DNA of 64,000 nucleotides from Arachis hypogaea (Eukaryota > Streptophyta > Magnoliopsida > Fabales > Fabaceae): positions 143,871,699-143,935,698 of the forward strand of contig NC_092050.1 in NCBI RefSeq assembly GCF_003086295.3, read 5' to 3'. Below, piece after piece: positions 45,911-58,040 of this stretch (its first letter is position 1; every line of letters starts with the position of its first letter). The notes beneath the pieces are model-generated. The model had not been told where the DNA came from. It did no database searches and was given only the letters and a program-made list of their open reading frames with translations. The position numbers and the translations under genes were made by a program.

Positions 45911-47536
45911 AAGAGTGTGTTTGATAAATATGTTGACAGTACGAAAAACACATTTAATCTTCTTCAACTAATCCAATATCATTTCTATAAATTAATTATA
46001 ATGAACAAAATTAATTTGTCAAAATATCTAGTCATTACCTATTGTGAGTCTCACCATAACCTGCAAAAGAGCTTTAACTTATGGAAAATGTCTTCAGTGA
46101 TTCAATCACACACTCTCTCTCTCTCTCTGAACACTTGTCTCTCAATAGTATTGACAACAAAATATACAGGTGTACACTATAGACCTTGCCATTTGTTAAT
46201 ACAATAACAAGCTAAAGTATTGAAGTTTTCGGATTGTCTTATTTCATTTTATTCCAAGTTCCAATAGTTGTGTCATATAGCTAGATACGTCATAGACTTG
46301 CTAAACACACAAGGATCAAGAACCAAGAACCATGACACACAAGGAGCGTCCAAGTATAAATAAATACGAAGAAGATCAGATAAACTTCGGAAAGATAACA
46401 TAGATCAAATCATTATCTACTTTTAATATAAACATGAAATTAAAAAATTTTACAAAAAGGTCAAATAGTTGGGGTTGGCTAACAAATTTCCGAAAGGACA
46501 ATATTGTAGTTAAACTAGCAATAAAAAATTTATTTATATAAAAATGTTTAGTTTAATTGATTTGTATTTTTATTTTTAGTATTTTTAACTTTTAAAATTT
46601 TGCCAAGGTAAAAGCTAAAATGAAAAGTGAACATATTTTTTATTGATATTTTTACTATTTTTTTATTTTTTTCTTCCACAAAATTTTAAAAATATAAAAA
46701 TTGAAATAAAAACGCAAACACACATTTAATTTTTGAAGTGAGGTTAATGTTTTATACAAAACGTCAAATTATACTACTTATTGGACCTTAATTTTAAAAT
46801 ATTTCTTTGGTATAATAATATTGAGAATCTATCTGTATAAGAACAAAAATAATTGATAATTTATTAATATTTGGTAGGAAAAAGTCAAATATAATTTTAC
46901 TAATATAGATAGATGAATTTTTCATATATTTTATACCAATTTCGCTATGTGTATACATTTATATAAACAATGTTTTAAGTAGTATTTTATTAAAATCAAC
47001 ACAGGCTCTCATGATATTTTTTGATAAAAAAAATTAACTACATAATTAATTAAAACAATCATATTAGATATATACACAAAATTAATCACATAAAATAAAT
47101 AATAAAAAAATAATTTTTATTTTATATTTATAAAATATTCACTAAACAAAAAGATACGTTTATATGCAAAAACTTAAAAATTTAATAATAAAATAATAAT
47201 TTTATATCATATTGTTTGAATTGGATTGGATCAAGTTTAATAAGTTAATAGTATAAATTTTAGTCAATTTTCAATTTATATTTTATTAGAGGAACGATTT
47301 TATTTTGTTTGTTTTAGATTTGAACACCCTAAAATTACATAGAACTATATCTAGCATTATTAGAACATCTTACAAGGAAATCAACTTTCTATCGGTCAAC
47401 ATTATTACCAATTTTCGCCTTTGTGTGAAATTACATTTTTTTTTTATCATTCTCAATTCTTTCTCTTTCTTCCTTTAAATATAAACTTTTTCTTTAGCTA
47501 TTAGTATTCGGATATCGAATAATTAATACTACTAGT
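45911..47536. other. AT-rich intergenic DNA, no gene recognised
   Basis: Short open frames here (for example 45,917-46,207) lack codon bias or family resemblance. A (CT)n run lies near 46,111. Confidence 0.5.
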
Positions 47537-47541
47537 ATATA

Positions 47542-48001
47542 TGTAAGGCCCACATCGGTTGGAGAGGGGAACGAAGCATGCCTTATAAGGGTGTGGATAC
47601 CTCTCCCTAGCATGACGCGTTTTGACGAGTGAGTGTGGGGGGCTTTGGCCATCATCCCTATCGTCAAAGGCAAAACCGTGAGGCCTTATGTGCCAAAGCG
47701 GACAATATCGTGCTAGCGGGTGGTCTGGGCTGTTACAGATGATATCAGAGCCAGAACCCGGATCGATGTGCCAGCGAGGGCGCTGGGCTCCCTTAGGGGG
47801 TGGATTGTAAGGCCCACATCGGTTGGAGAGGGGAACGAAGCATGCCTTATAAGGGTGTGGATACCTCTCCCTAGCATGACGCGTTTTGACGAGTGAGTGT
47901 GGGGGGCTTTGGCCATCATCCCTATCGTCAAAGGCAAAACCGTGAGGCCTTGTGTGCCAAAGCGGACAATATCGTGCTAGCGGGTGGTCTGGGCTGTTAC
48001 A
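47542..48001. mobile_element. TRIM retrotransposon, complete, TSD ATATA
   Basis: Two 196-bp LTRs (47,542-47,737 and 47,806-48,001; TGTAAGGCCCACATCGGTTG .. TGTTACA) flank a 68-bp interior. The interior starts GATGATATCAGAGCCAG, a tRNA-Met-type primer site. It ends in the purine-rich TTAGGGGGTGGAT tract. I found one base difference between the LTRs. ATATA flanks both sides (47,537-47,541; 48,002-48,006). It is non-coding and is mobilised by a partner element. Confidence 0.92.
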
Positions 48002-48006
48002 ATATA

Positions 48007-49187
48007 TACTTGTTCTTTGCATGGAATAATATATAAAATATATAAAGTATTTTTTTAAATATTTTAAATAAAAATATGCATAATAATTTTATTATAAAAA
48101 TTTTATAAAATTAATTAAATTTAAAGTTTAACTATTTCTAATATTAAAAATAATAAAATCAATGAATGATAATTTTATTTGTTTTCAAAATATAACAATG
48201 ACTCCTTAATAGTAATATATAGTTTGTAATTAAATTAAATATTTACATTAGAATTCTATTTTTTAAAAATTTTTTTATTAAATAATATTAGTAGTTAAAT
48301 TTGTAGATATTTTCTCATGATTTATGAGAAAAATTTTTAAACTTTAACTGATTTAGACAAGTATAATCTAATATGAGATAAAATTTATCTTTAAATGACC
48401 TAGCAAAAAAAAAAACTATTATAAAAAACTGTTTTTGTTAAAATATACCTAGAACTGTTTTATATTTTAGTATCATATTCATTCTTGGAATTAGAATAAT
48501 ATGACCAACATTATTACCTGTTGAAACTCACCAATATATTTTATCTATTCTTGAGTTGAAATAGTTGTATTTATATCTAAAAAAGGTTTCATATTTTTTG
48601 TTCGTTTTAACACCTATCAATTAACTGCTAAATATAAGATTAATGCACAATATCTTAGCACAATGATGACAGATTTATTAGTTCAAAATAATTTATAATA
48701 TTTTTGTCTATTTCAAGATAGATGATAAAAATTTTACAAAAAAAAAGATAGAATACGTACAATTTATACTTATACATTATGCATAGGCACTATTGTATAT
48801 AATTATTCACTATCCCTACAAAAAGGGAGGTAAGTCAAAAAGGTGAAGAAGTAAACACACAACAACTTTCATTGATGTTATTTCATCACTCAATTCCCCA
48901 AATTAGAAATAAGATTAAGCATGTAAGAAATATATATAATTTAAACATTGAGATGACTTAACATGTGAAAAATTATGATAAATAAATTTCTATGGAATAA
49001 AAATAATAAAAATTATAAAAATTTAACTAAATAAGAATAAAATACAAAAAATAGAAGAGATAGAGTACCATAATGAATAATAATATTTTACAGTTAAAAA
49101 AATCAAAGAACAAAAATAATGCATCATAAGAGAAAAAAAAAGTATTACCGAATAAAAAAAAATTGGTAAAAATAAATAAAATTCTCG

Positions 49188-49219
<32 letters not shown>

Positions 49220-50040
49220 AAGAGAGAGAGAAATAGATAAAATAAAAAATAAATGAATAAAATTGTATTTTTAAAAAAATTGAAGCAATATTCACAATTA
49301 TATAATTGATAATGAATATATAACGATTAGACAATAAATTAAAAAAATACTAAGAGAACTATTAAAATAAAAAATATAAATAATGTCTAAAAATCTAAAA
49401 TTTAAAATAAAAATATTTAAAATAAGAAAAAAAATAAAAAAATAAAAAGAAATTTTTAGTAAATAACGGTTCAAATATTAACATGAAAATAAATTGAATC
49501 AAATAATATATATTTAAATTAATTAAATTAAATAAAAAATTCTTATAAATATGTTATGTAAAAATTATAATAATTTTAAAAATATTAATATAAATACATA
49601 AAATGAAAAAAATTAACACAAATTAAAATAAAATCAATTCAATTAAATAAAATAATTAATATAAGTAATTAGTTATAATTAATATAGTCAAATAAAATAT
49701 TAAATAATTTGATATTTATCTTAATCAAATTAAATAAATAATTAATTAAGACACTCTTAAAAATCATTAATCTGAATCTATAAGACAAAAATTTAATATA
49801 AATTAAAACAAAATTAATTCATTTATTCCAGTCAAATCAAATAATTAATGTAATTGATTAGTTATAATTAATGTGGTCAAATAAAATATTAAATAATTTG
49901 ATTTTTATCTCAATTAAATTAAATAATTAATTAACTGATTAACATATTTAAAATAATTAAATAAAATAAATCACAAATTTTATTTTTAAGAAAATTTTTT
50001 ATTTTCTCTATGCGTTATTATTGCACCTTGTTTTCTGAAC
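48007..50040. other. Very AT-rich DNA, no gene recognised
   Basis: Repeated TTAATTAAATAAAATAATT-type sequence occurs, including a diverged duplicated block near 49,650-49,740 and 49,830-49,930. A short (AT)n followed by (AG)n lies at 49,190-49,230. Part of this may be the undetected 3' LTR side of the Tat-like relic. Confidence 0.4.
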
Positions 50041-50514
50041 AACTTTACTTAAAAGAACTCTCTCTCCCCTTCCTCTTTCCATCTTCTACCTCTACCCAAC
50101 GCATGTTTATCAATCTAGTTTTTTCTGCAACTTCCAGGTACTCTCTCTTTTCTATTTTTTGTTTGTTTTTTATTTTTCGCAGTTGAAGATGCATGTGTTT
50201 GCATTCATTTCTCTCTACTTTTACTTCTTCTTCTTTTATAATTTTTTGCACCAGCTTCTATTATTTTGTTTTTTCATAGATGTATTTGTTTTTTTTTTTT
50301 TTTTTTGCATGTGAGAATCCCTTGATTCTCCTTTGAACTACCTTTCTTTTGGTCATAAAAGCTTTTCTTCTCATTTTCTTTCAATTTTTTTTTAGATCGG
50401 TACCACCGCATAACTTTTTTTTCTAGATTCTTTTGTTTCTGTTGTTTTTGGAGCAAATTTCATTCACTTTAATTTTCTAAAACATAGTGGTTCTCCTACA
50501 GATTTGCCCAAAAA

Positions 50515-52253
50515 ATGGTGAGGAGAAAAGTGGTTGCCACTAACGAACACATTGGAACCTCCAACGAAGCTTTTCTGACTTCTAGTCATTTCCAAAAACA
50601 TGATTTATATACTTGGGTAGCTGAGGAAGTTAAAAATACTCCTTCTACCATCACCAAAAAAGATCTTGATGAATTGAAAGGGTCAGGTGTGATCTTCACT
50701 TTTGATGATGTTGGTAACAACTACTCACTTACTCTCCCTAACCAAGAAGAGCGTCTTTGCCATATTAATCATCATGCCAAAAATGTTCCAGATTGGATGT
50801 GGATGTATGAAACTTTATTTACATGTCTCGGAGTTCGGATTCCTTTTTCTGATTTTCAACAAGATGTCTTGAAGTTGTGTGGATGTGCCCCTTCTCAGAT
50901 GCATCCTAATAGTTGGGCCATCATTCGAGGATTTGAACTACTATGTTCATTCCTCGACTTTCCCATCTCCACCAGAGTGTTTTTTTACTTTTTTAACTTT
51001 GCTATTTCTTTTGGTGCTTGTGGTCAAGGTTTCTTATCTTTCCAAGCTAACCACAATCATAGAATTTTCAACCTTTTTGAAGAATCGTACCATGGTTTTA
51101 AAGAAAAATATTTTAAAGTTGAAAGGGTCTCTGGGTCCCAACCTTTTTTCATGACTTCGGAGAATGAAAAAAGGTTTAACCTTTATTGGAACTTTCACGT
51201 TGCTTCTCCAAAGATTGAATTGAAAGGTATGAACCCAATAGAGCGTGACATCATTCACACTCTTCTTGGTTTATGGAATGATAACCCTTTGGATTTGAGG
51301 ATGATCCTTGCTGATGTGCAAGCTTCTAAAAATGTTGTTGGTAATGACATTTCTTCTTACTTATGTCTATTTTTTAAATTTTAAATAGTATAATGTTCTT
51401 CTCACTTTAATTGTTTTCCTCTTTTGATAGTTAAAATGGTTGGTGGAACTGAGGCCATTACTGCTATGAGGCGAAAGTTGGGTACTAACACTATCTCGAC
51501 AAACACTGAAGGCAGGGATATGATTTCTTCTTCAACTATCCATGGCAATCTTTCACCTCCAGAACCTCAGAAATCAACCATTGATATTGAAATCTTAGAT
51601 GCCCATCCTCCTTCGAGCTCTCTAGTGAGAAAGAAACAAAAGAGCAAGGACAAAAGGCTTAATCAATAACCACTCAAGCGGAAGATCTAAGTTCCTATGG
51701 TTGTGTCTTGAAAAAAGATTTCCGCTACTGTGACTTTGTTGATTCTTTCTTATTGACCGAGGAGACCAAGTCAAAGTTAGTTGAGATGCCTGTGGAAGAC
51801 ACCTTACCTCGAATTCAAAAGATTCTCCTTCGCTCAGCTGCCTTCGTTCGGGATGTAGAGAAGGAGATCCCAAGCTTCCGTTCTAAAATTGCATCAAAAG
51901 AAAAGGAGCTTCAAACTTCTGCTATTCAAATTCAAATTTTGAATGCTACCTTAGCCTCGTTACAAGAAGATAATAGGAAACTCCGAGAAAGTGTTAAATC
52001 TTTGGAAGAGGATAAGAAGACTTCAGTATCTCGAGTTAAGGATTCGATGAAAAAGGTTGTTGAGATGGAGAAGAATAACTCTACACTTGCCAAGACTGTT
52101 GAGAATGCTGAACGTGCTGCTATTGATGGTATTTTCGATGCTGAGAAGAACATCTTCAACCAGATCAAGCTTTTGGCTCCTGAGTTGGATATCTCCTCAG
52201 TTAGCGCTTTCAAGAAGGTCATGGATGGGCAAGTAGTAGATATTACGTACTAA
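50515..52253 (+). pseudogene. Additional ORF of a Tat-like Ty3/gypsy element (putative gypsy-type transposon domain), frameshifted
   Basis: Exon 1 is 50,515-51,340 from ATG. A GT-AG intron fits 51,341-51,430. Exon 2 continues in phase until TAA at 51,667. The next frame (about 51,668-52,253) carries a long coiled coil, so one indel near 51,660 has broken the gene. The N-terminal half has the look of the legume 'putative gypsy type transposon' domain (VPDWMWMYETLFTCLGVRIP, SWAIIRGFELLCSFL). The C-terminal half is heptad-rich. It stands on the strand opposite to the adjacent pol relic and beyond its 3' end. Antisense extra ORFs between pol and the 3' LTR have been reported for Tat elements. The function is unknown. 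Confidence 0.6.
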
Positions 52254-52861
52254 GTTTTTTTGCATTTTGCAATGTATTTCTTTCTTTTCAGGGTATTTTC
52301 CACTTTAACTTTGTGTTGGTTAAGCTTATGTAACTGCCCTTTAATTCTAGAATTTCAATCTCACATGACCATTTTAAATAACTTATTTGCGCTTTATTTC
52401 TTTGTTATCATTTTTTCCATATTAGCGCGACCATGTACTCATAGTATATATATACACATTTAACATCATAAGATAAACAAAGATATCAATATGAATTGAA
52501 ACTAAGACTTTATTGAATCAAAAATAAAACTAATACAAGTTTTAATGGCCTCATTAAAATCCTTTTGACAGAAAAAGAGTGCCTTTATTCATACATTAGG
52601 AATTTATAAGAATAATACCTCCTCAAATGATTAGCAGTCTAGGTTCTCAGTACCTTAGATCCATCAAAGTTTTCTATCTTGTACGTTTCTATTTCTAGGA
52701 CTTCTTTAATCTTAAAGGGTTCTTTTCAATTTGGTGATAGCTTTCTTTAACTTGACGAGGTCCCGACATCAACTTGTCTCAAAACCAAATCACCCTCTTG
52801 AAGACTTCTAAATTTTACTTTAGTGTTATACCTTTTAGCCACTCTAATCAATCGCAACCTC

Positions 52862-52952
52862 ATAATATCGTGGCCATTGTCCCTCTTTTGGCCACGCTTT
52901 TAAAGCGTAGCAAGAAAAAAGTGCGGCCACATGCCTTTTTTCTTGTAGTGAC
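52862..52952. mobile_element. Solo terminus of a CACTA element
   Basis: About 90 bp matching the right end of the 20,611-26,604 element. It has the GGCCACGCTTTTAAAGCG motif and ends CCTTTTTTCTTGTAGTG. The opposite end is missing, so it is a deletion remnant inside the gypsy integrase relic. Confidence 0.65.
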
Positions 52953-53816
52953 TCATGTTCAGCTAAAATAGACATTGATCTCACTTTATTTATGAGAATT
53001 GAGATCAAGTGCAACACGATCATTTGTGCTTTCGAGGAGCATCGTAGCACTTGGTTTCCCGACTTCCATAGGGATCACAGCCTCTTTACCATAAGTTATC
53101 CCAAAAAAGTGTTTATCTAGTGGTAGATTCTGGTGTCGTATAGTACGACCAAAGTATAGACCATAATTCATCATCTGATAGCCCCTTGATCTCATCCAGC
53201 CTTTTCTTCAACACATTTAAGATGACCTTGTTAGCTGCTTTAGCTTAGCCATTACATACTTGGTGAAGGTTTAATTTTACCCTTTTTTACACTTTTTTAC
53301 ATACTCCATTACATCTTTAATGATTGTGGGCCAACAGTATCCTACCTCATGACTTTTTGAACTAGGAATTTTCCACCCAAATGATGTCCACAATATCTTT
53401 CATGAATTTTCTGTAATACATACATCACTTGCTGAGGTGAAGTAGAGGGTGTGACAACCCTCTTTTATATAATTAACCATCTATGATGGTACATTGAGAG
53501 ATTTCAATCTTAGCTTTTTGGCTTTTGTTGGGTCATCAAGAAAAAATTCATGTTCTAAATACGTTAAGATCAGATCCATCTAAGTGCTAATAACGCTAGA
53601 GTGGGATATCATTACATTGTTAGTACTAACAGAAGGTTCTTACAATACTTATTGAATCAAAGTTCGATTCTCACTCCCAAGTTTGGTATTTACTAACTTG
53701 GATAGGATGTCAGTCCGTGTATTTTTTTTCTCTAGAAACATGCTTAATTAAAAGGATTTAAAATTAGCTACATCCTCCTGAACCTTTTTCAAATACAATT
53801 GCAACAATGGATCTCT

Positions 53817-56260
53817 CACTACAAGAAAAATGCTAAGAACTGTCAGAGTTACCATCAGATTTAGCGGCAATGCTTACCGTCAGATTCAGTGACGAGTTTG
53901 ATGAGGAATTCATCATATCAAATAATTACCAGTGGATAGTGACTTCCGACGGTAAAACCGCCAGTAACTTTTGGCGGGAAACCACGACGAATGGGCACCA
54001 ACTGTACCAATGGATTTACCGTCGGACAAATTTGACAGTAAACACGTTTAATGGAAATGCTGTATTTTGGTAATCCGAACCGCATTACCATCGAAAATAT
54101 CCACTGGTAAATCCAATGGTAATAATGCCCTAAATTGGAACCGCGAACCCCTCTCCCTTCATTTCGAATTCCTCTTCTCTCTTTAACCTTCCTCTCTCTC
54201 CCTCTCTCTATCTCTCTCTCTCTCTCTCTCTATCCCCTATTGCCTCCACCTCCACTGCTCCAACTGCCTCTGTTGATGCCCTACCCTCTGCTGATCATCA
54301 GTCCATCACGTTGTCTAGCTTTCGCTTTTACAAAGCCGCTGCCATCACCGTAGGCTCGCCGGTCTGTCCCCCTTTCCAGTTGTCATGCTCCTTCCTTGTT
54401 CTTTATCAAAGGTTGTTATTCCATCCATCTTATATATTATTATTTTTATTCTATACTAATTGATTCTTACGATGTTAATTAGTATTAAGATTGATTGTGC
54501 TCTGTTTTTGTTCTTCCCTCTTTTATGTGGGGAATTTCATCAAACATGTTCTGTGCATTATGCATTGCAAAAATATGCTTGTGGTTATCTTGGTTTTGTG
54601 ATTGCATTACATAGTTATTTATTTCCTTGATTTTTGAACTAGAGTTTGTTGATTAGAGTCAGAGAAGTTATGCGGAGAAATTTTTCCTCCCTACTGCAAT
54701 TGAACTTTGCTTTTGAAATGTCTATGGCTCTTTTTATCTAGAAGTGTGACTAGAAAATACTGGTGTTATAGTAATTCTCATCATGTGTAGGAGCATAGAA
54801 GTGTTAGATTAGTCTAGAAAATTGTAGATGTAAATTGTTGTCTTGCCTTTACTTTGTTTCTTCTTGTTGCTTTCTTATTGTATCTGTGAACTATGATGAC
54901 TTGTTTTCTCTCAATGTAACAAGTAGTGACAACAATGAATACACACCTTCCCATCTTAATTACCATTGCACCAAAAGTTTAAGGCCTCATAATGCTTGCA
55001 TCATATTACATGTGGTGTTCTCATGTTAAGTATACAATACTTAGCAGATTAAAGTCATCTTTAGTCAAATATTTAAAACCAAATTGAGGATTCTTTGGGT
55101 TGACTTAAGCTAGAGCCATAGTTTGAATAACCTTGATTTGTCTTAAATAACAAGGAGATAAATACTTAGTTGATTAGAGTCATCGTTATTCAAGGAAATA
55201 AATTGAGCTTTTTATTGAAAATTTTGGTCAATTTTTTGAAGTTAATGCTTGTGTTAACATTCCTATTATTCAACCGCTCAGTGGAGCCAACGAAGCCGGC
55301 TCGAAGATCTCAGTCGTGGATCCCAATAGGATTTGACGCGAGACTGCCTCTGAACCCCACAAGAATTGCTGCTTTGAGTTGGGCTCGTTCTTTGCCAGCG
55401 GCCTCTGCTCCTCCGCATTGGCGGTTTCCTCTGCCTCTGCCACCAACCCTGTTGATCCCCAGGAAGTTATCGACCTGAGGAAGGAGGTGCAAAAACCAAC
55501 ACAAGAGCTTCACCAGCGGTAGGAGCTATCTGAGCAGAGGTATCGAGAGATTCTTGCACGTGTTATCGCCAGCTCGGACCTGACAGAGAAGTTGGAGTAG
55601 CTCGATCGGCTTCGACAGTAGATGGAAGAGTATAGCCAGTAGATGCGCGCTGGAGGCAGCGGCTATTGGTTTCGACGGTGACGCTGCTGGTGGGGTACTG
55701 ACGGCAGCACCTACTCTGCCACCTCAGCAGGGGGATCACGACGACAATGACGATGATTATCAAGATCTCTAACTGTTAGGGTTTTATGCATTTTTGTTTG
55801 TTTAGGGTGTATTACTCTTCTGTGACTTTTTATTGTATTCATACCATTTTTTTTAGTAAAATAATTTGTTGATTACTGCTTTTAGATTTATGATAACAAT
55901 TTTGTTAACAAGAGTTTTAATCCGAGATTAATCCATAAAAAAATAAAAATTAATAATGCTATCGGCGGATTTACCATCGGATTAATCCGATGGTAAGTTT
56001 TGGCGCCATTTAAAGCGAAATGGCACGAAAGTTACTGTCGGATTAATTCAACGATAACCATCAACCCCTGGCTTGACAATCCATTGAAAACACCAACAGA
56101 AAATCTGCCGATAATTAGCGTCGGACAAAAAATCTGCCGGAAAGGGGTTTCCAGTGTGGTTTATTCCGTCAATTACAAGACGACGATAAATCCGACGGTA
56201 ACCTTTTTAGCAGCAAATTTATTAGATTAATCCGACGGTACTCATCATTTTTTTGTAGTG
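53817..56260 (+). mobile_element. CACTA element, 2,444 bp, TSD TCT
   Basis: The left end is CACTACAAGAAAAATGCTAAG and the right end ATTTTTTTGTAGTG. TCT flanks both (53,814-53,816; 56,261-56,263). Subtermini are rich in CCGTCGGATTAATCCGACGG-like palindromes. It carries a transposase-associated fragment at 55,270-55,772. It sits in the RNase H frame of the Tat-like relic, whose reading resumes on both sides. Confidence 0.88.
55270..55772 (+). pseudogene. En/Spm-type transposase-associated protein, C-terminal fragment, several stops
   Basis: One + frame from about 55,430 encodes a coiled-coil segment (QEVIDLRKEVQKPTQELHQR), a TAG at 55,519, then further residues (RYREILARVIASSDLTEKLE). Three more in-frame TAGs follow. 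The acidic tail QGDHDDNDDDYQDL is in another frame and ends TAA at 55,770-55,772. The coiled coil plus acidic end is typical of plant Ptta/En-Spm (Transposase_24-like) proteins. A Pro/Thr-rich N-terminal segment of the same kind of gene lies at 63,740-64,000 in the second element. Not functional. Confidence 0.55.
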
Positions 56261-57041
56261 TCTGGCTTGGTATTCACCGTTAAATTGAAAAGTCACAATC
56301 GACAAATCACTGTAGACAATAATATTATTTTCTCCATTAAATTTAATTGTTCGATAATAAAAAGTCAAACTTGATAGTGGCCTCAATCACTGTGTCTTTT
56401 GTTTAGTAAGGATTAGACCAACTTTGCCAATTTTAAAGTTTGAGGCTCTATTTATATAAACTTCCCAATTTGCAACCTCGGCCACTAAGTATGTCATCTC
56501 GGCTAAGAAAGCCACCATCGTTTGAGCCTTAATGGCATAGCGAGGTTCATAATGATTATTTTGATTCGGAGGGAAGTAATGACATTGATGATGTTGTTAA
56601 ATGAATTAATGATCTTGCCTATATTTAATTTTCAAGTCAACCTTGAATTCACATTAGCTTTGATTGCTAAAGTTTTTGAAGAATTGTTTGTTCTTTTTGA
56701 AAAGCATAAGTATTTTATTTTGTATTTGGTAAATAAAAAAAGATTATGTACATGTATTTATATTTATAGTTTTTAAAAGTATACAAGATAGAATGGCATT
56801 CTTTTAAAGCTAATCAAAGTCATACCTTTTGCAATAATGGCATTCTCGGTCTTGGCCATGCACATTTAAATCTAAAATAATTGAATGCTTATACGTGAGC
56901 CATAATTAAATTGACATGTTAAGAAGCGCATAACTTCGTTTGTATTTTCACATATTTTTGAATATCAATTATAAAAGTCACTTGTGGACTTAAATAATAA
57001 GTCGGGCTACTTTAGTTTATTATATCTTCCTTTTCTTTCGC

Positions 57042-57090
<49 letters not shown>
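57042..57090. repeat. (ATT)n microsatellite
   Basis: A trinucleotide run of about 49 bp inside the second copia relic. Confidence 0.9.
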
Positions 57091-57234
57091 ACAGTTTTTA
57101 GTATTTTGTGATGACTTAAACACAACATCAACAGTAGAATTCATTAAGTGAAGTTAGCTACATAGATTATACGATATTATTAAATTTTATCATATATTAT
57201 GTCTAGATACCACTTTATCTACATCCGGCAAATA

Positions 57235-57540
57235 GTAGCGGTTATGCAGTCGATTAGCAGTGGTTTTTAACCGTTACCGAACAGATAACATCAGTTGATA
57301 ACCCGCTGGTAGATAGCGTGATGCTAAACCTTTAGCAGCGGTTGATAGTAACCGCTGGTATAACCACTGCTAAATGGTATTTTGCAGCGGCATAGTTTTG
57401 TGGCAGTTCTATCTGCTACGAAATCATAAATAGGACTGCTTGAAGATGGCAGCGGTTGTTAACCGCTGAAAAATACCATCTGTTGAAAAATTCTGTTAAG
57501 ATATAGAAGTGGATTTGTAACCGCTGTCAAATGTAGAGTT
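57235..57540. mobile_element. Subterminal fragment of a CACTA element, GCGGTT family
   Basis: It has AGCGGTT/AACCGCT palindromes and a GTAACCGCTGGTATAACC stretch shared with 29,110-29,130 in the 28,964 element. No clear terminal repeat was found. Confidence 0.5.
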
Positions 57541-58040
57541 ATATTTTTTTAAATCCGAATTTATAATAATATATGCCAATTCTTTTATTCCTTATACGTT
57601 CTTCCACTAAGTTGCTTTAATTTATTAAAACAATCAATAACCAATCAAACTAAAACACCCAAAATAGAACATAATTATGTATGATTTTTTATTTTGCTCT
57701 TTCTCTACCATTTGTCTTCATTCTATCTTTCATCTCATCCACCATCTTAATCGAATATTCTGCCGATCTTCTTTTCACACTCGACAAAAGAAAATTCTAG
57801 CAACAACAAAATTTGGCATTCAAAAGTATGATCGGCAAATTAACTTTAAAATATAGATGGTTCACATGATGATCATTCTCATAGAATCTATTATAACAAA
57901 TAAAAATTGAATCCAAAGTACTTAGTATTATAGCTAGTGAGTGAATGATAAATAAGTTTTTAAGTTTCATATAAAATTATTTGCAATAACATAAAAAAGC
58001 ATCTATTTTAGAACTAAATTTCAAGTATCATAGAGAATAA

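Larger units (their letters stand above)
52600..56550 (-). pseudogene. Tat-like Ty3/gypsy pol relic (RNase H and integrase), interrupted
   Basis: Reading leftwards. RNase H lies at 56,263-56,545 (IKAQTMVAFLAEMT, then INRASN where a catalytic-Asp VDGASN-like box is expected). It ends VYSDLSIVTFQFNGEYQA at the CACTA border, and the same frame resumes at 53,813 (DPLLQLYLKKVQEDV). An integrase zinc-finger remnant (IHERYCGHHLGGKFL) is near 53,370-53,410. Integrase C-terminal parts follow (ITYGKEAVIPMEVGKPS near 53,050-53,100; VAKRYNTKVKFRSLQEGDLV near 52,790-52,840). Many stops and indels. A CACTA terminus interrupts it at 52,862-52,952. No LTRs were identified. Confidence 0.7.
56808..57880 (+). 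pseudogene. Second copy of the copia leader/gag relic
   Basis: 56,808-57,040 matches 19,931-20,160 (for example CTTGGCCATGCACATTTAAA and CTTCGTTTGTATTTTCACAT). About 57,800-57,880 matches the gag start at 20,246-20,320, with an in-frame TAG. Between them lie a microsatellite and CACTA-terminus sequence absent from the first copy. Confidence 0.5.

Noticed and set aside
47501..48022. 173-codon minus-strand frame across the TRIM
   Set aside because: It simply reads through both LTRs and the interior of a non-coding TRIM, so its sequence is duplicated.
54135..54353. Ser/Pro/Leu-rich frame at the start of the 53,817 CACTA
   Set aside because: A CT-microsatellite leader. The matching region in the 62,140 element has a different reading, so it is not conserved as protein.
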